From positions 21,985 through 85,984 of the forward strand of contig NZ_BAFC01000004.1 in the NCBI RefSeq assembly GCF_000248055.1: a DNA stretch of 64,000 bases, given 5' to 3'. The stretch comes from Gordonia sputi NBRC 100414 (lineage in GTDB: Bacteria; Actinomycetota; Actinomycetes; Mycobacteriales; Mycobacteriaceae). Below the pieces are notes generated by a model, which was not told where the DNA came from, ran no database searches, and saw only the letters and a list, made by a program, of their open reading frames with translations. This document shows, in pieces, positions 7,464 to 17,925 of the stretch (its first letter is position 1; each line of letters opens with the position of its first letter). Position numbers and translations under genes: made by a program.

Positions 7464-10400
7464 GCGCGGATCTGTCCGGGCGACCACAGTCCGTTGTGGA
7501 CATCGGTCGTCACCGTCAGTTCTGCTGGCTTCTGCGGCACAAGCGGAGTGAGACGCTGCAACATGCCCCAGTCCTTGGCCCAGTCGTTGCGTAGATACGA
7601 CGGCAACACCGTTGGGCGCATCTCGTTTTCGACGATGCCGAGCGGACCGCCCGCGGTCCCGGCCATCCAGCGCTGCGAGTTGACCCGCTCGCCCTCGCGG
7701 TCGGGCGAGATCCGCCACTCCGGTGTCTCCAGCACGCCGTTGTACACCTGCGCGGGACGCTGACACGGGAACGCCAGCGCGGCCTCCCAGTCGATCATCA
7801 CGGGCGCCTCGCTACCCACGAGGTCGTTGAGCGTCACCATCTTCGAGACACGAGGAGGTGTGACAGCGAGCCACTGATCGGAGTTGGTTGACGTGTCCTG
7901 CGCCAGCACACGCACGACCGTCGCGCCCTGCGGGGCGCCGTCGAGCGGGAACCGCAGGTTGCGCCACGCGGGTGCACCGCCGATGTCCATCGGGATCATG
8001 ATCCCCGCGGGCGTCACCGATCCGTCCGGACCCACGCGGCCGAATTGGAGGCGGACCTGCTGTCCCGAACGTGTCACGGCGAGGTCGTCGACGTATTCGA
8101 TCTGTCCGGCAACCGACATGGTGATGAGCGGAGCGTCGGAGCTGCGCGCGGGTAGCTGATACCAATCGGACGTCAGACTGCCTGTGCCCGACGGCGATCC
8201 GTAGGTACCGAGCACCGGCGTGCGCTGCGGCGACAGCCCGAACGGCAGCTTCACCTTCGAGCCGTTGACGCCCGTGGTCGACGTCGTGCCGCCCGCGGTG
8301 TCGCTCGACGGACTACTGCTGTCCGTTCCGGTCTGATCGGTCGCGTCCGATTGCGTCCGGTCGACCTCGGCCGACGATGTCCCCGTTGACGAGTCCGATT
8401 CGGTGCCGTCGTCGGAGAGATCGGATCCGACGCCGTTCGGGTCGAAACCGGTCGCCTCGGCACCCGCGAGCGCCGCTCCTGGTGACGGGTTGTTCTGTCC
8501 CGCAACACGTGCAGGTGCGAGCAAGGCCGAGTTGACGTCCTTCTCGACGAGCACCGAGTCGGCGAGCGCGCACGGCTGACCGCGCACCGCCGCGACGTTC
8601 GAACTCAGCCACGACCACGAATTCCGTTGTGTCCAATCCGCCTTCGCGAACGAGACGAGGGTGAACAGCAGCATGATCACCGATACGACGATGATCGACG
8701 GCGAACGCAGCCAGGCCGTCCACCGCTTCTTCGATACCCGCTCCTCACCGCGTCGAACGTCGTCGGAGACGTAGTCGTCGCGGAAGTGTTGCCAGAGACC
8801 GAGAATGGTCAACAACACCGCGACCGTGAGGATGACCGCCCAGACCGGAATCCCCTTCACGTCGGGAACGGCGTCGCGCCAAGGGATTCCGTAGCTGCCG
8901 ACGTACCACCACTGGTTACGTCCGGAGAATGCCAGCGCGAGAACGTAGGCACACGCTGCGGCGAAGAGCGTGCGGTTGCGTCGACGACGCATCACGGCGC
9001 GGTCGACGCACACGGTTGCGACAGCGGCCAAAGCGCCTGCGATGCAGGCATACACACCCATCTGGTGAGTCCACTTGGTCGGCAGGAACGCCATCATCAG
9101 AGCGGTGCCCGCGACCGTGGCAACCAACCGCCAGGTGGGAGCCGACGCAATGCCCGCCAACCGTCGACGGTTGAGCAGCATGACCACCACGACGATCAGG
9201 CACACGAAGGTGATGAGCACACCGAAGCGGCGCGCGATGCCACCGTCGGCGGTGGGATTCATGAGCATGTAGTAGCGCATGCCCTCTTCCCACCACTTGT
9301 TGGTCGGACCGACAGCGGAGTTGACCCTGATCGCTTCGCGAATCGTGGCGAGCGTCTGGTCGGCGAAGATCTCGTAGAGCACCACGAGTCCCGACGCCAG
9401 AATCGGTACGAGGATGGGCCACAAGCCGTCTCGTCGACGTCTGATCATCAGACGCTTCAACAGCGGTCGGATTCCCGCGATGAGCGGGATGGCAGCGATC
9501 ACGCCGGTCGGGTGGATCGTGAGCGTGAACGCCGCGACCACGATCGCGAGCGTCAACGGGAAGAACCGTCCGGTGGCTATCGCCCGCTCCACCAGCACCC
9601 ACGCAAGCAGCGTGCCGACGGCGATGATCGGTTCCACACGAAGACCGTTGTTGAACGGCATCCACACCGCGAGGAACACCAGCGCGGCAGCCCAGATCGC
9701 CGACTGCGACGTCCGAACCGCGTAGCCCAGCCGCGGGATGGCGGCGCGGCTGATCAGCCACCAGCCGACCACCGCGTAGAGGAAGGGCAGCAAGCGCAGC
9801 CACGGAGTCGCCGTGCTCACCTCCATCCACAGCGAGAGGTACTGGTAGTGCCAGCCGAACGGGTCCTGCGGCACACCGAAGTATCGGTAGTAGTTGTCGA
9901 GGTAGCCGGCATTGCGGGCGACTCGGGCGACGGTGACCTGATAGCCGTCGTCCGCCGTGTTGCCACCGACGAACAACCAGATCAGCAGGACGAGCGTGAC
10001 GAAGGCGTCGACCCAGCGCGGTCTCCACCACCCCTGCGGGAAGAGCTTGTGGACGCCGCGTCCGTCATGGGCGTCGAGCACGGCCAGCGCGAGCATCGAG
10101 GCAATCGTCATGACGACGCCGATCACCAGCAGCCAGAACTTCAGCGTCGTCGGGGTCGACGCGAACCGGGTGTCCAGCGTGGCGCGGAACGACAAGCCTT
10201 CCGTCGGCGCATCTTGCGGCAACTGCGAATACACACCGATGATCTGCGGTCGTGCTGTCGCGTCGCGCAGGTCGAATGAGCCCAGACCGGTGTCGGTTGT
10301 CGAGAGATTCTCGAATTTGCCTGCGGCACCGTCGGTGTCGGCGTGGAAGACGACGCGGCATCCGGGTGAATTCTCCGCCGCGCTTCGAGGGGCACTGAGC

Positions 10401-10828
10401 AACACGATGTTTCGCTGTGTCAACTGCAGTGAGTCGCGGGTGGCGCGGATGAAGAAGCCGACCTTGTTGGCGTCGGTTCCGTTCCACGGCACCGTCGAGA
10501 CGATCACGCCGCCCGACGCCGGCAGACTCTTGGCGAGTGAGCATGGGACGGACACGTCCATCGACACCGGCGAGAACGAGACGCTCGGCGCCGCCACGCT
10601 GCCGACCGAATTCTGTTGCGGCCAGGTCAGTTCCGTCTTGGTGTAGTTGACCGGCAGGAACGGGGTCAGCAACGCGATCACGATGCCGATGAGCCCCGCG
10701 ACCACCGCGACGATCTTGGCGATCCTGATCCGATCGGCCGACGTCGACGACACCGATCCGCCCGTGCTCTTGGCGTCAGGCTTGTCGTCGTCTTTCCCCG
10801 CTGCGTTCACCGGCGTCTCACTCATCAT
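7451..10828 (-). CDS. Arabinosyltransferase, EmbB-like
   Basis: A 1125-residue GT-C membrane glycosyltransferase of the Emb family, which uses decaprenyl-phosphoarabinose to extend cell-wall arabinan. It has one N-terminal helix, a jelly-roll-like periplasmic domain, a polytopic core beginning with the catalytic DDGY loop (Asp293-Asp294), and a C-terminal carbohydrate-binding domain. The ending (GLWSPGQIRAVGF) and the NDWAKDWG segment match mycobacterial EmbB better than EmbC, although part of the DDGY loop is EmbA-like. The residue aligned with EmbB Met306 is Leu344 (PWLRLLP). Ser/Thr/Asp-rich residues around 745-800 form an insertion. The start overlaps the upstream emb stop by 11 bp (8 bp if the second Met is used), implying translational coupling. 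Confidence 0.9.
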   Translation of the reverse strand: MMSETPVNAAGKDDDKPDAKSTGGSVSSTSADRIRIAKIVAVVAGLIGIVIALLTPFLPVNYTKTELTWPQQNSVGSVAAPSVSFSPVSMDVSVPCSLAKSLPASGGVIVSTVPWNGTDANKVGFFIRATRDSLQLTQRNIVLLSAPRSAAENSPGCRVVFHADTDGAAGKFENLSTTDTGLGSFDLRDATARPQIIGVYSQLPQDAPTEGLSFRATLDTRFASTPTTLKFWLLVIGVVMTIASMLALAVLDAHDGRGVHKLFPQGWWRPRWVDAFVTLVLLIWLFVGGNTADDGYQVTVARVARNAGYLDNYYRYFGVPQDPFGWHYQYLSLWMEVSTATPWLRLLPFLYAVVGWWLISRAAIPRLGYAVRTSQSAIWAAALVFLAVWMPFNNGLRVEPIIAVGTLLAWVLVERAIATGRFFPLTLAIVVAAFTLTIHPTGVIAAIPLIAGIRPLLKRLMIRRRRDGLWPILVPILASGLVVLYEIFADQTLATIREAIRVNSAVGPTNKWWEEGMRYYMLMNPTADGGIARRFGVLITFVCLIVVVVMLLNRRRLAGIASAPTWRLVATVAGTALMMAFLPTKWTHQMGVYACIAGALAAVATVCVDRAVMRRRRNRTLFAAACAYVLALAFSGRNQWWYVGSYGIPWRDAVPDVKGIPVWAVILTVAVLLTILGLWQHFRDDYVSDDVRRGEERVSKKRWTAWLRSPSIIVVSVIMLLFTLVSFAKADWTQRNSWSWLSSNVAAVRGQPCALADSVLVEKDVNSALLAPARVAGQNNPSPGAALAGAEATGFDPNGVGSDLSDDGTESDSSTGTSSAEVDRTQSDATDQTGTDSSSPSSDTAGGTTSTTGVNGSKVKLPFGLSPQRTPVLGTYGSPSGTGSLTSDWYQLPARSSDAPLITMSVAGQIEYVDDLAVTRSGQQVRLQFGRVGPDGSVTPAGIMIPMDIGGAPAWRNLRFPLDGAPQGATVVRVLAQDTSTNSDQWLAVTPPRVSKMVTLNDLVGSEAPVMIDWEAALAFPCQRPAQVYNGVLETPEWRISPDREGERVNSQRWMAGTAGGPLGIVENEMRPTVLPSYLRNDWAKDWGMLQRLTPLVPQKPAELTVTTDVHNGLWSPGQIRAVGF

Positions 10829-13800
10829 CTTCTGGCACCACCTGCATTGCTCCGGGACGGCTCCAGCCCCACCTGGTCGACGTTCCGGTACTCACCGCTG
10901 CGGGCACCGCCTCTGGCACCAACGGCGACAACCGTTGCAGGCTGCCCCAATCGCGATACCAGTCGTTCTTCAGATACGTCGCCATCGTCGACGGCGTCGT
11001 CAGCGCTTCCGCCGTGGTGAGCAGTCCACCGTTGACGGTGGCCATCCACGTCTTCGACTGCGAGTTCGCCACCGCCAGCTCCGGCAGGATTCGCCACTGC
11101 GGAATCTGGTTGACGCCGTTGGACGCATCCATCGGGTGCTGGCACGGGAATGCCGCGCCAACCGCGAAGTCGACGAGCACCGGGTCCGACGACCCGACGA
11201 CGTTTTGCAACGTCTTCAACTCGGGAGCGCGCGGCGGTGTCACCGCGAGCCACTGGTCGGGGTCGAGGTTGTTGTCGGTGGCGACGATCCGCATCGCGGT
11301 CGCACCAGCGGGCACCGACGACATCGGGATACGCAGGTTGCGCCACGGCCGATTCGCCTTGCGGTCGGCGTCGATCGGTTGCACGGCCGCACCGACCTGC
11401 TGGAACTTTCCGTCCTGCTCGACGCCGAACTCCACCTGCAGCGACTGCCCGTACGTCGTGACCCCGTCGGGATCGGTCGAGGCCAGCGCGCCTGCCGCCG
11501 TGATGACGATCAGCGGCGACGAGTCGCGCGCGGGCAGTCGATACCAGTCGGTCGTCAGCGATGCCTGGCCATCGGCTGCGTAACTACCCATCACCGGGGT
11601 CGTCGCGGGGTCGAGTCCGAACGGCAGTGCCGCGGTGCTGCCGTTGACCCCTTCTGGTCCGCGCCCGCCCGTCGTGCCCGGCGCACCACCGGCGACGACG
11701 AAGGTCTTCGAGAGATCGGCCGAGGTGTTCTGGGTACCCGGCTTGATCGAATCCGCCTCCGGGGTGAGGTCGTCGGCGACCCCCTGGGGCGAGAAGCCCC
11801 GCGAGGTGCCCTCCAGTGCCTTCGACGCCGAGGCGTTGTCGACCGGAGCGAGACTGCCCTTGTTCGAATCGGGTTCGACGAGAACGTAATCGGCCATCCC
11901 GCAACCCCCGGTGACCGCGTGCACGTTGCCCTTCAACACGGAGTAGGTGTCGGCGCGAGCCGCTGCGGCCTTGGCGAACACCGCGAGTTCCGCGAGCAGG
12001 ATGATCACCGCGATGACGGCGATGGGCGACGACGCGATGCCGGTTCGCCACCGCTTGGGCGGCTTGCCCGCGTCGTGGTGCAGTCCGGTGTCGGCGACGT
12101 AGTCGAGGCGCAGGTGCTGCCATACCGCGATGACGAGTGCGATCACCGCCAGCACCAGGAACATCGACGAGACCTGCAGTCCCGCAACCACTGGTGCCTT
12201 GTCGAACCACGAGATCCCGAAGTCGTACGACCACGGCCACGCGTTGTATCCGGCCGCCGCGGCCGCGCAGGCGACGAGCAGACCTGCGATCAGGATCGAC
12301 AGGTTGCGCGTATTACGTTGCGCCACCTGGCCGATCGCAACACAGGCGACCGCAGCGAGCGCCGCGGCGAGGCCCGCGAAGATGCCGAACTGAATGGTCC
12401 ACTTGGTCGGGGTGAGCGAGAGCAGCCCGATCGTGATCAGTACCGCCCCGGTGACGCGCCAGACCGGTCCGCTGTCGACTCCACGGATCTTTTTGCGCCG
12501 CAGCATGATCGCGAGAACCACGAACAGCGAGACCAGCAGCAACAGCACCGGCACCCGGCGTACCAGCGAGCCGTCGCGCGTGTTGACCGCCAGGAAGTAG
12601 TACCGCAGGAGTTCCTGGTACCAGGCCAGCGTCGGCCCGACGGTATAGCGCACCCGGATGGCCTCGAACACCGACGCGAGTGTCTGGTCGCGGAACACGA
12701 TGATCACCACGATCGCCGGAGCCGCCAACAGGGGAAGCAGAAGGGAGGCGAGGCCCGATTCGCGGCGTCGTCGAACAAGGATCTTGAGCATCGGCCGCGC
12801 ACCGGTGATCAGCAGTGCGACCGCGATGACACCCGTCGGCGCGGTGGCAAGGGTCAGAGCGGCGGCGAAGGCCGCTCCCGCGGCAGGCAACATGCGCCGG
12901 GTCGCGATGGCCTGCTCGACGCCCCACCAGGTCAGCAGACTGCCGAGCACCACGACGCCCTCGCTGCGCAGACCCGAGGCCATCGGCAGCCAGAACGCGA
13001 GAAAGACCGCGGCGCCGGTCACCATCGCCCACTGCGACGTGCGGACGGCACGCCCCAGCCGCGGGAGCAGCACCCGACTGAGGATGAACCAGCTCACCAA
13101 TCCGATCACCAACGACGGGATGCGCATCCACACACCCGTCGACGACACCGACGACCAGTGCGCGAGGAAGTCGTAATACCAGTCGAACGGCGCCTCGGGG
13201 ATGCCGTAGAAGCGGTAGTAGTTGGCCAGGTAACCCGCGTGCTCCGCGTTCCGACCCATGTTGAGGATGTAGCCGTCGTCGGACGAGCCTGCTCCGAGGA
13301 AGTGCCAGACAATCAGGATGGCGGTCACGGCGATGTCGGTGACGCGCGGACGCAGCAGCGCCAACCACCGCACCCCACCGACCCGTCGGTGGTAGCCGTG
13401 GATGCGATCGAGTTGTGCGAGCGCCGCGAGTGCGACGATCGCCGCAAGCACGCCGACGATCATCACGAGCCACTTGATGACCGACGGACTCGAATCGAAC
13501 CGATCGTCGACGACGATGCGCGCCGACAGGCCGGGCGTCGACGTGATCGTCGACGTCGGGATGTCGGTGAACAGGCCCGCCACCTGCGGCCGGTCGGCCT
13601 CCGGCGCCGTCTGTGCAGGTCCGAGTCCCACGAAGCGTGCGCCCGAACCCGCCGCCGACGAGAAGATGTGCAGCTGCGTGCACCGATCCGACGCGACGTC
13701 GGCGCGCGGAGCGGACGCGACGGTGTCGCCACGCATCGTCACCGTCACCGCGTTCGCGTCTGCCGTCACGTTCAGCGCAGAGGATCGCTGGTTCTTCGCC

Positions 13801-14147
13801 GCGGGCGGCATCGTCGTGAGGATCGTCGACGACGCATCCGTCGGCGGCGACCGCAGGAGCGAACACGGAATGGTGACGTCGAGATCCTGCGCCATCTGCG
13901 CGACGAGCGGAGCCGTGATGTCGGCGTTGGTCGCACCGAGCTTCTGGCCCTGAGGCCAGGTGATGGTTGCCGTAGTCGTGGTGACCGGGAGGAAGGGCGT
14001 GAGTACTGCAGCCACAATCGCGATCAGACCCGCTGCGACAGCAATGATCGACGTCGTCCCAGGTGAGAGGCGTCGTGCGCGACTATTCGGGTCGTCGGAT
14101 CGACGGTTGGGCAGCGCAGCTGTCGTCTTCTCCGGCGATTCGGTCAC
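10818..14147 (-). CDS. Arabinosyltransferase, EmbC-like
   Basis: A 1109-residue Emb-family arabinosyltransferase with the same architecture as its downstream partner: an N-terminal helix, a periplasmic domain, the catalytic Asp290-Asp291-Gly-Tyr loop, many core helices and a C-terminal CBM-like domain. The C-terminal third ([41 protein letters not shown] near the end) lines up from memory with EmbC of M. tuberculosis. The M306-equivalent Met is kept (Met341 in VWMRIP). The GTG start at 14147 lacks a clear ribosome site. It is first of a two-gene emb operon; aftA, embA and the dprE genes usually nearby in mycobacteria are absent from this window. Confidence 0.9.
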   Translation of the reverse strand: MTESPEKTTAALPNRRSDDPNSRARRLSPGTTSIIAVAAGLIAIVAAVLTPFLPVTTTTATITWPQGQKLGATNADITAPLVAQMAQDLDVTIPCSLLRSPPTDASSTILTTMPPAAKNQRSSALNVTADANAVTVTMRGDTVASAPRADVASDRCTQLHIFSSAAGSGARFVGLGPAQTAPEADRPQVAGLFTDIPTSTITSTPGLSARIVVDDRFDSSPSVIKWLVMIVGVLAAIVALAALAQLDRIHGYHRRVGGVRWLALLRPRVTDIAVTAILIVWHFLGAGSSDDGYILNMGRNAEHAGYLANYYRFYGIPEAPFDWYYDFLAHWSSVSSTGVWMRIPSLVIGLVSWFILSRVLLPRLGRAVRTSQWAMVTGAAVFLAFWLPMASGLRSEGVVVLGSLLTWWGVEQAIATRRMLPAAGAAFAAALTLATAPTGVIAVALLITGARPMLKILVRRRRESGLASLLLPLLAAPAIVVIIVFRDQTLASVFEAIRVRYTVGPTLAWYQELLRYYFLAVNTRDGSLVRRVPVLLLLVSLFVVLAIMLRRKKIRGVDSGPVWRVTGAVLITIGLLSLTPTKWTIQFGIFAGLAAALAAVACVAIGQVAQRNTRNLSILIAGLLVACAAAAAGYNAWPWSYDFGISWFDKAPVVAGLQVSSMFLVLAVIALVIAVWQHLRLDYVADTGLHHDAGKPPKRWRTGIASSPIAVIAVIILLAELAVFAKAAAARADTYSVLKGNVHAVTGGCGMADYVLVEPDSNKGSLAPVDNASASKALEGTSRGFSPQGVADDLTPEADSIKPGTQNTSADLSKTFVVAGGAPGTTGGRGPEGVNGSTAALPFGLDPATTPVMGSYAADGQASLTTDWYRLPARDSSPLIVITAAGALASTDPDGVTTYGQSLQVEFGVEQDGKFQQVGAAVQPIDADRKANRPWRNLRIPMSSVPAGATAMRIVATDNNLDPDQWLAVTPPRAPELKTLQNVVGSSDPVLVDFAVGAAFPCQHPMDASNGVNQIPQWRILPELAVANSQSKTWMATVNGGLLTTAEALTTPSTMATYLKNDWYRDWGSLQRLSPLVPEAVPAAVSTGTSTRWGWSRPGAMQVVPEDDE

Positions 14148-14324
14148 ACGCGAATGCTAGTCAGGTTGCCTGTGACAAAACCAAGTCGGCCCCATTTCAG
14201 CAGGGCGTGTCACGCGACACAGTCGCATGCGCATCCGGCAATACGTCGGCAGGCTGGATGTGGTGAGGTGCCCGCGGCACCGGCAGATCGTCGTGGATTC
14301 CGCGGACGCCGGAGAGGGAACACA

Positions 14325-15374
14325 GTGACGACGACCGTCAATGCTTTCTGGGCAACAGCTCCCGATGCGCCACTATCGAAGACAACCATCGAGCGCAGGG
14401 ACCTCGGCCCGAAGGACGTCCTGATCGACATCGCCTTCGCCGGGATCTGCCATTCCGACATCCACACCGCCCGCAACGAGTGGGGCGGGACCACCTACCC
14501 CGTCGTGCCCGGACACGAGATCGCCGGAACGGTCGCGGCCGTCGGCGATGAGGTGACAAGGCACAAGGTCGGCGATCGCGTCGGCGTCGGATGCTTCGTC
14601 GACTCGTGCGGTGAGTGTGCCGCGTGCAAGAACGGCGACGAGCAGTACTGCACCAAGGGCGTCGTCCAGACCTACAACTCGAAGACCTACGAGGGCGAGT
14701 TCACCCACGGTGGGTACTCGCAACAGGTCGTGGTGACCGAGGACTTCGTGCTGAAGATCCCCGAGGGCGTCGACCTCGACGTCGCGGCACCGCTGCTGTG
14801 CGCGGGAATCACGCTGTATGCGCCGTTGAAGCACTGGGGAGCCGGCCCCGGCAAGAAGGTCGCGATCATCGGTCTCGGCGGCCTGGGACACATCGGAGTC
14901 AAGATCGCCCATGCGCTGGGCGCCGAAGTGACCGTCCTGAGTCAGACCCTGTCGAAGAAGGATGACGGCGAACGCTTTGGCGCCGATCACTACTACGCGA
15001 CCAAGGATCCCGAGACCTTCCGCACCCTGCGCGGAGAGTTCGACCTCATCATCAATACCGTGTCGGTGAATCTCGACCTCGACGATTACCTCGGGTTGCT
15101 GGCCATCGACGGCACCCTCGTCGAACTGGGGGTGCCCGAGCATCCCCTGGAGATCAAGGCATTCTCGCTGCTGGCCAACCGCCGCTCGATCGCCGGTTCG
15201 ATGGTCGGGGGCATTCCTGCCACCCAGGAGATGCTCGACTTCTGCGCCGAACACGGCATCGGCGCCGAGATCGAGAAGATCAGCGCCGATGAGATCAACG
15301 CCGCCTACGACCGTGTCGTCGACAGCGATGTGCGGTACCGATTCGTGATCGACACCGCGACTCTCGCCGACTGA
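14325..15374 (+). CDS. adhC: Zinc-dependent NAD(P) alcohol dehydrogenase, AdhC/YahK type
   Basis: A 349-residue medium-chain dehydrogenase that interconverts primary alcohols and aldehydes, NADP-preferring in the family. Catalytic zinc ligands are visible ([14 protein letters not shown]), as are the structural-zinc cysteines in [15 protein letters not shown] and the Rossmann motif GLGGLGHIG. It closely resembles mycobacterial AdhC (Rv3045) in length and motif order. The GTG at 14325 is chosen because GGAGAGG sits 8 nt upstream and [10 protein letters not shown] is the conserved start; longer frames cross the embC upstream region. It is divergent from the emb operon with 177 bp between starts. 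Confidence 0.9.
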   Translation: MTTTVNAFWATAPDAPLSKTTIERRDLGPKDVLIDIAFAGICHSDIHTARNEWGGTTYPVVPGHEIAGTVAAVGDEVTRHKVGDRVGVGCFVDSCGECAACKNGDEQYCTKGVVQTYNSKTYEGEFTHGGYSQQVVVTEDFVLKIPEGVDLDVAAPLLCAGITLYAPLKHWGAGPGKKVAIIGLGGLGHIGVKIAHALGAEVTVLSQTLSKKDDGERFGADHYYATKDPETFRTLRGEFDLIINTVSVNLDLDDYLGLLAIDGTLVELGVPEHPLEIKAFSLLANRRSIAGSMVGGIPATQEMLDFCAEHGIGAEIEKISADEINAAYDRVVDSDVRYRFVIDTATLAD

Positions 15375-15392
15375 CCCCAACCCTCGACGAGG

Positions 15393-15473
15393 TACGTACA
15401 CAACTCGGTCGTCAGCGCGAGGCCACGACAATAATTTCGATGGCCTCGCGCTGAGGTCGCAGTTGTGTACGTA
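15393..15473. repeat. 81-bp nested inverted repeat between genes
   Basis: Outer arms are perfect over 13 bp (15393-15405 TACGTACACAACT with 15461-15473). Inner arms are perfect over 14 bp (15412-15425 with 15441-15454). Six mismatched bases separate the two arms on each side, and the loop is 15 nt. It follows adhC by 18 bp and precedes the FNT gene by 39 bp. There is no U-tract, so it may be a strong I-type terminator or a dispersed palindromic element; only one copy is seen here. Confidence 0.8.
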
Positions 15474-15512
15474 TAACGGGCGCCCGGCCATGCGCTGTGG
15501 AACCGTTGACAC

Positions 15513-16385
15513 ATGAGCGACCCCGAGTTCGATGTGAACAAGCTCTTCCCGGGCAAGTTCTTCATCAGCACCACGCTCGACGTGCTCGAGTCCAAGAAGA
15601 AGATGACCGGCCATCTGCGACGCCGGTTCATCCAGCGCGCCGCGATGGCAGGCATCATCATCGCGATCTTCTACGTCATCAACTACACGATCGTCGCCGC
15701 ATTCGACACGATGACCGATCCGCCAGGGCAACTGCACGCGGTCGGCAAGCTCATCGGTGCGCTCGCCTTCGGCTGGGCGCTGGTGTTCATCTACTACACC
15801 AAGTCCGAGCTGCTCACCTCGAACATGATGATCGTCTCGGTCGGCGCGTACTACCGACGCGTGACACCCGTCCTGATCATGCGCATCCTGCTGTTCTGCT
15901 ACCTCGGCAACATCCTCGGCGGCCTGCTGATCGCCGTGATGCTGCGTGGCACAACACTTCTCGACGGCCCGGTACTCAACGCGATGGTGCACGCGGTCGA
16001 CGTCAAGACGGGCTACCTCAGCAACGGATTCAGCGGTTGGCTCGACCTGTTCATCCGCGCAGTCCTCTGCAACTTCATGATCAACCTCGCGATGTTGCTC
16101 GTCTACAACGGCTACCTGACCGAAGACATCGCGAAATGCATGGCGATGATCACCGCCGTCTTCGTCTTCGCGTTCCTCGATTTCGAGCACTCCGTGGCCA
16201 ACACCGTGTTGTTCATGATCGTCGGATTCCAACACGACATACCGATCGGTTTGGTGTTCGGCAATCTCGGGACCGTGCTGCTGGGCAACTTCGTCGGAGG
16301 CGGAATCCTCATCGGGTTCTACTACGCGTGGGTCAACGACGAGCGCGACACCCACCTCGTGCACCTCCGACGGCACCGGCACTGA
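15513..16385 (+). CDS. Formate/nitrite transporter (FNT) family channel
   Basis: A 290-residue FNT channel for small monocarboxylate anions (formate, nitrite, lactate or acetate) or hydrosulfide. Six membrane segments and the signatures SELLTSNMM, YLGNILGGLL, NFMINLAMLL, FEHSVANTV (with the central pore His) and LGNFVGGG are all visible in order. The second signature lacks the Trp and Cys of the usual NWLVCLAV. The ATG at 15513 has only a weak ribosome site. No formate dehydrogenase or nitrite reductase lies nearby, so the substrate is undecided. Confidence 0.85.
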   Translation: MSDPEFDVNKLFPGKFFISTTLDVLESKKKMTGHLRRRFIQRAAMAGIIIAIFYVINYTIVAAFDTMTDPPGQLHAVGKLIGALAFGWALVFIYYTKSELLTSNMMIVSVGAYYRRVTPVLIMRILLFCYLGNILGGLLIAVMLRGTTLLDGPVLNAMVHAVDVKTGYLSNGFSGWLDLFIRAVLCNFMINLAMLLVYNGYLTEDIAKCMAMITAVFVFAFLDFEHSVANTVLFMIVGFQHDIPIGLVFGNLGTVLLGNFVGGGILIGFYYAWVNDERDTHLVHLRRHRH

Positions 16386-16614
16386 ACCGTCACGCCCCCG
16401 CACGCTCCGCACCAATCGGCGCCCACCCGAGATGGGTCATATGTCCGACATTGCGATTGGATCACGACGCGGTCGGCGATGAGCTTTGCCGCTGGTCCCC
16501 GGTCGTACGTTGACTCGGGGCCTTGCGGATGCGTCGAAGAATCGACCTTCCTTCCATGAAGCAGTCGTGGAACATCCAAAGGGGGATCAGGGCCCGCTAT
16601 CGGAGGAGTTTCAC

Positions 16615-16890
16615 GTGATCGGAACAATCATCAGCGCCATCATCGTCGGCCTGATCATCGGCGCACTCGCACGGCTTTTCATGCCGGGCAAGCAGGACAT
16701 CGGCATCATCATGACCATCGTTCTCGGAATCCTGGGATCGCTCATCGGTTCCTGGCTGACCTACCAGTTCGGGTACAGCAACGCGAACGGCGGCTGGGAG
16801 GTCATCCCGTTCATCGTCGGCATCGTCGTGGCGATCGTGTTGATCGCCGCATACCTGGCGATCCGGGGACGTACCGCCGTCCGCCACTAG
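16615..16890 (+). CDS. GlsB/YeaQ/YmgE family stress-response membrane protein
   Basis: A 91-residue three-helix membrane protein of the transglycosylase-associated (GlsB/YeaQ/YmgE) family. It has the typical GLIIGALARLFMPGKQ between helices one and two and a GILGSLIGSWL glycine zipper. It is stress-linked in other bacteria; the molecular role is unknown. The GTG at 16615 is well supported by GGAGGAG 6 nt upstream (16602-16608). It stands alone, followed by a hairpin. Confidence 0.88.
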   Translation: MIGTIISAIIVGLIIGALARLFMPGKQDIGIIMTIVLGILGSLIGSWLTYQFGYSNANGGWEVIPFIVGIVVAIVLIAAYLAIRGRTAVRH

Positions 16891-16906
16891 CACTGGGGTG
16901 ACGCGT

Positions 16907-16934
16907 GGCCGGGAAGCACGGGGACTTCCCGGCC
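16907..16934 (+). terminator. Hairpin after the GlsB-type gene
   Basis: A perfect 10-bp stem (GGCCGGGAAG, 16907-16916, with 16925-16934) and an 8-nt loop lie 16 bp past the stop codon. There is no U-run after it, as is common in this phylum. Confidence 0.6.
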
Positions 16935-17045
16935 GTAGTCGTATTCACAGCATTCGAATCCACCTCTGTGGCTGATGATCACGAGTCGACTCACTTGTGA
17001 TCGCCGTGGGCACAATGATCGTCTGCGCGACGCGTACGTCACACT

Positions 17046-17879
17046 ATGGTGTGCATGGGTTTTCACGTCGCACTGCCCAACGACGGCAGCATCGAGCAAC
17101 TCACCGAACTCGCGACCGCGGCTGAGAACCTCGGCTTCGACGGGATGTGGCTGGCCGAGCACGTCCTTCCACCGATCAAGCATCCCGATTCGGCCTATGC
17201 CGCCGAGTATGACCCGCTGGTGCTGCTCGGTTTCATCGCCGCGCACACGACCACCGTGCGGGTAGGCACCTCCATACTCGTTCTCCCCCTGCGGAATCCG
17301 TTCGTCGTCGCCAAACAGGCCGCGACTGTCGACGCGCTGAGCGACGGGCGGCTGGAACTCGGGGTCGGTGTCGGGTGGAACGCCGACGAATTCACCGCCG
17401 TGGGAGCCGAGTTCCACGACCGCGGGCGCCGCACCGACGAAGCGATCGGCGTGCTGCGCCATCTGTGGGCAGGCAACACCGACGGCCTGCTGGGCGAGCA
17501 CTACAGCTTCGGCGGCGGGTATCCCACCCCGGTACGCCCACAGGGCATTCCGATCACGATCGGCGGGCACTCCCCCGCGGCGGTGAATCGTGCTGCACGC
17601 CTTGGTGATCGTTGGCAGTCGATTTACTTCAACAACTCGGGGACCGACCCGGCGACGTTCCGCGCGATAGCAGCAGACCTCAAACGTCGTACCGAAGGTC
17701 GCGTCACGACGGCGATCAAGCGCTTCGTCCGCACCGCCGACCAGGTCGACGCGTTGGTCGACGAACTCGACACGTGGCGTCGTGCCGGGGCCGACGACGT
17801 CGTCGTCTGGTTCGGGGAGCCATCCGTATTCGGCCCTCTCCAAGAACGTTTCGCACGCAAGGCACAGGTCAACACATGA
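17046..17879 (+). CDS. LLM-class (luciferase-like) oxidoreductase, probably F420-dependent
   Basis: A 277-residue TIM-barrel oxidoreductase of the bacterial-luciferase superfamily. Signatures are GFDGMWLAEHV near residue 35, RVGTSILVLPLRNPFVVAKQAATVD, the LGVGVGWNADEF loop and PITIGGHS. The TIGR03619-type layout and actinobacterial setting favour coenzyme F420 over FMN, but the sequence alone does not settle it. The substrate is unknown. ATG 17046 or the in-frame ATG 17055 could be the start; neither has a good ribosome site. It is followed after 46 bp by the methionine sulfoxide reductase gene. Confidence 0.8.
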   Translation: MVCMGFHVALPNDGSIEQLTELATAAENLGFDGMWLAEHVLPPIKHPDSAYAAEYDPLVLLGFIAAHTTTVRVGTSILVLPLRNPFVVAKQAATVDALSDGRLELGVGVGWNADEFTAVGAEFHDRGRRTDEAIGVLRHLWAGNTDGLLGEHYSFGGGYPTPVRPQGIPITIGGHSPAAVNRAARLGDRWQSIYFNNSGTDPATFRAIAADLKRRTEGRVTTAIKRFVRTADQVDALVDELDTWRRAGADDVVVWFGEPSVFGPLQERFARKAQVNT

Positions 17880-17925
17880 CGACCCGCGCTGGCGCAACAG
17901 CCACCGATGCGGGCACAGTGGTGAG

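Noticed and set aside
8627..10279. 550-codon plus-strand frame opposite the embB-like gene
   Set aside because: Compositional shadow: low-complexity charged peptide without motifs.
10647..14066. Very long open frame (over 1100 codons) on the plus strand opposite the embC-like gene
   Set aside because: Its peptide is Arg/His/Asp-rich with no domain. It is the typical antisense shadow of a high-GC gene whose opposite strand shows all Emb motifs.
14373..16415. 680-codon minus-strand frame opposite adhC and the FNT gene
   Set aside because: It is antisense to two well-recognised genes and crosses the inverted repeat between them; no family resemblance was found.
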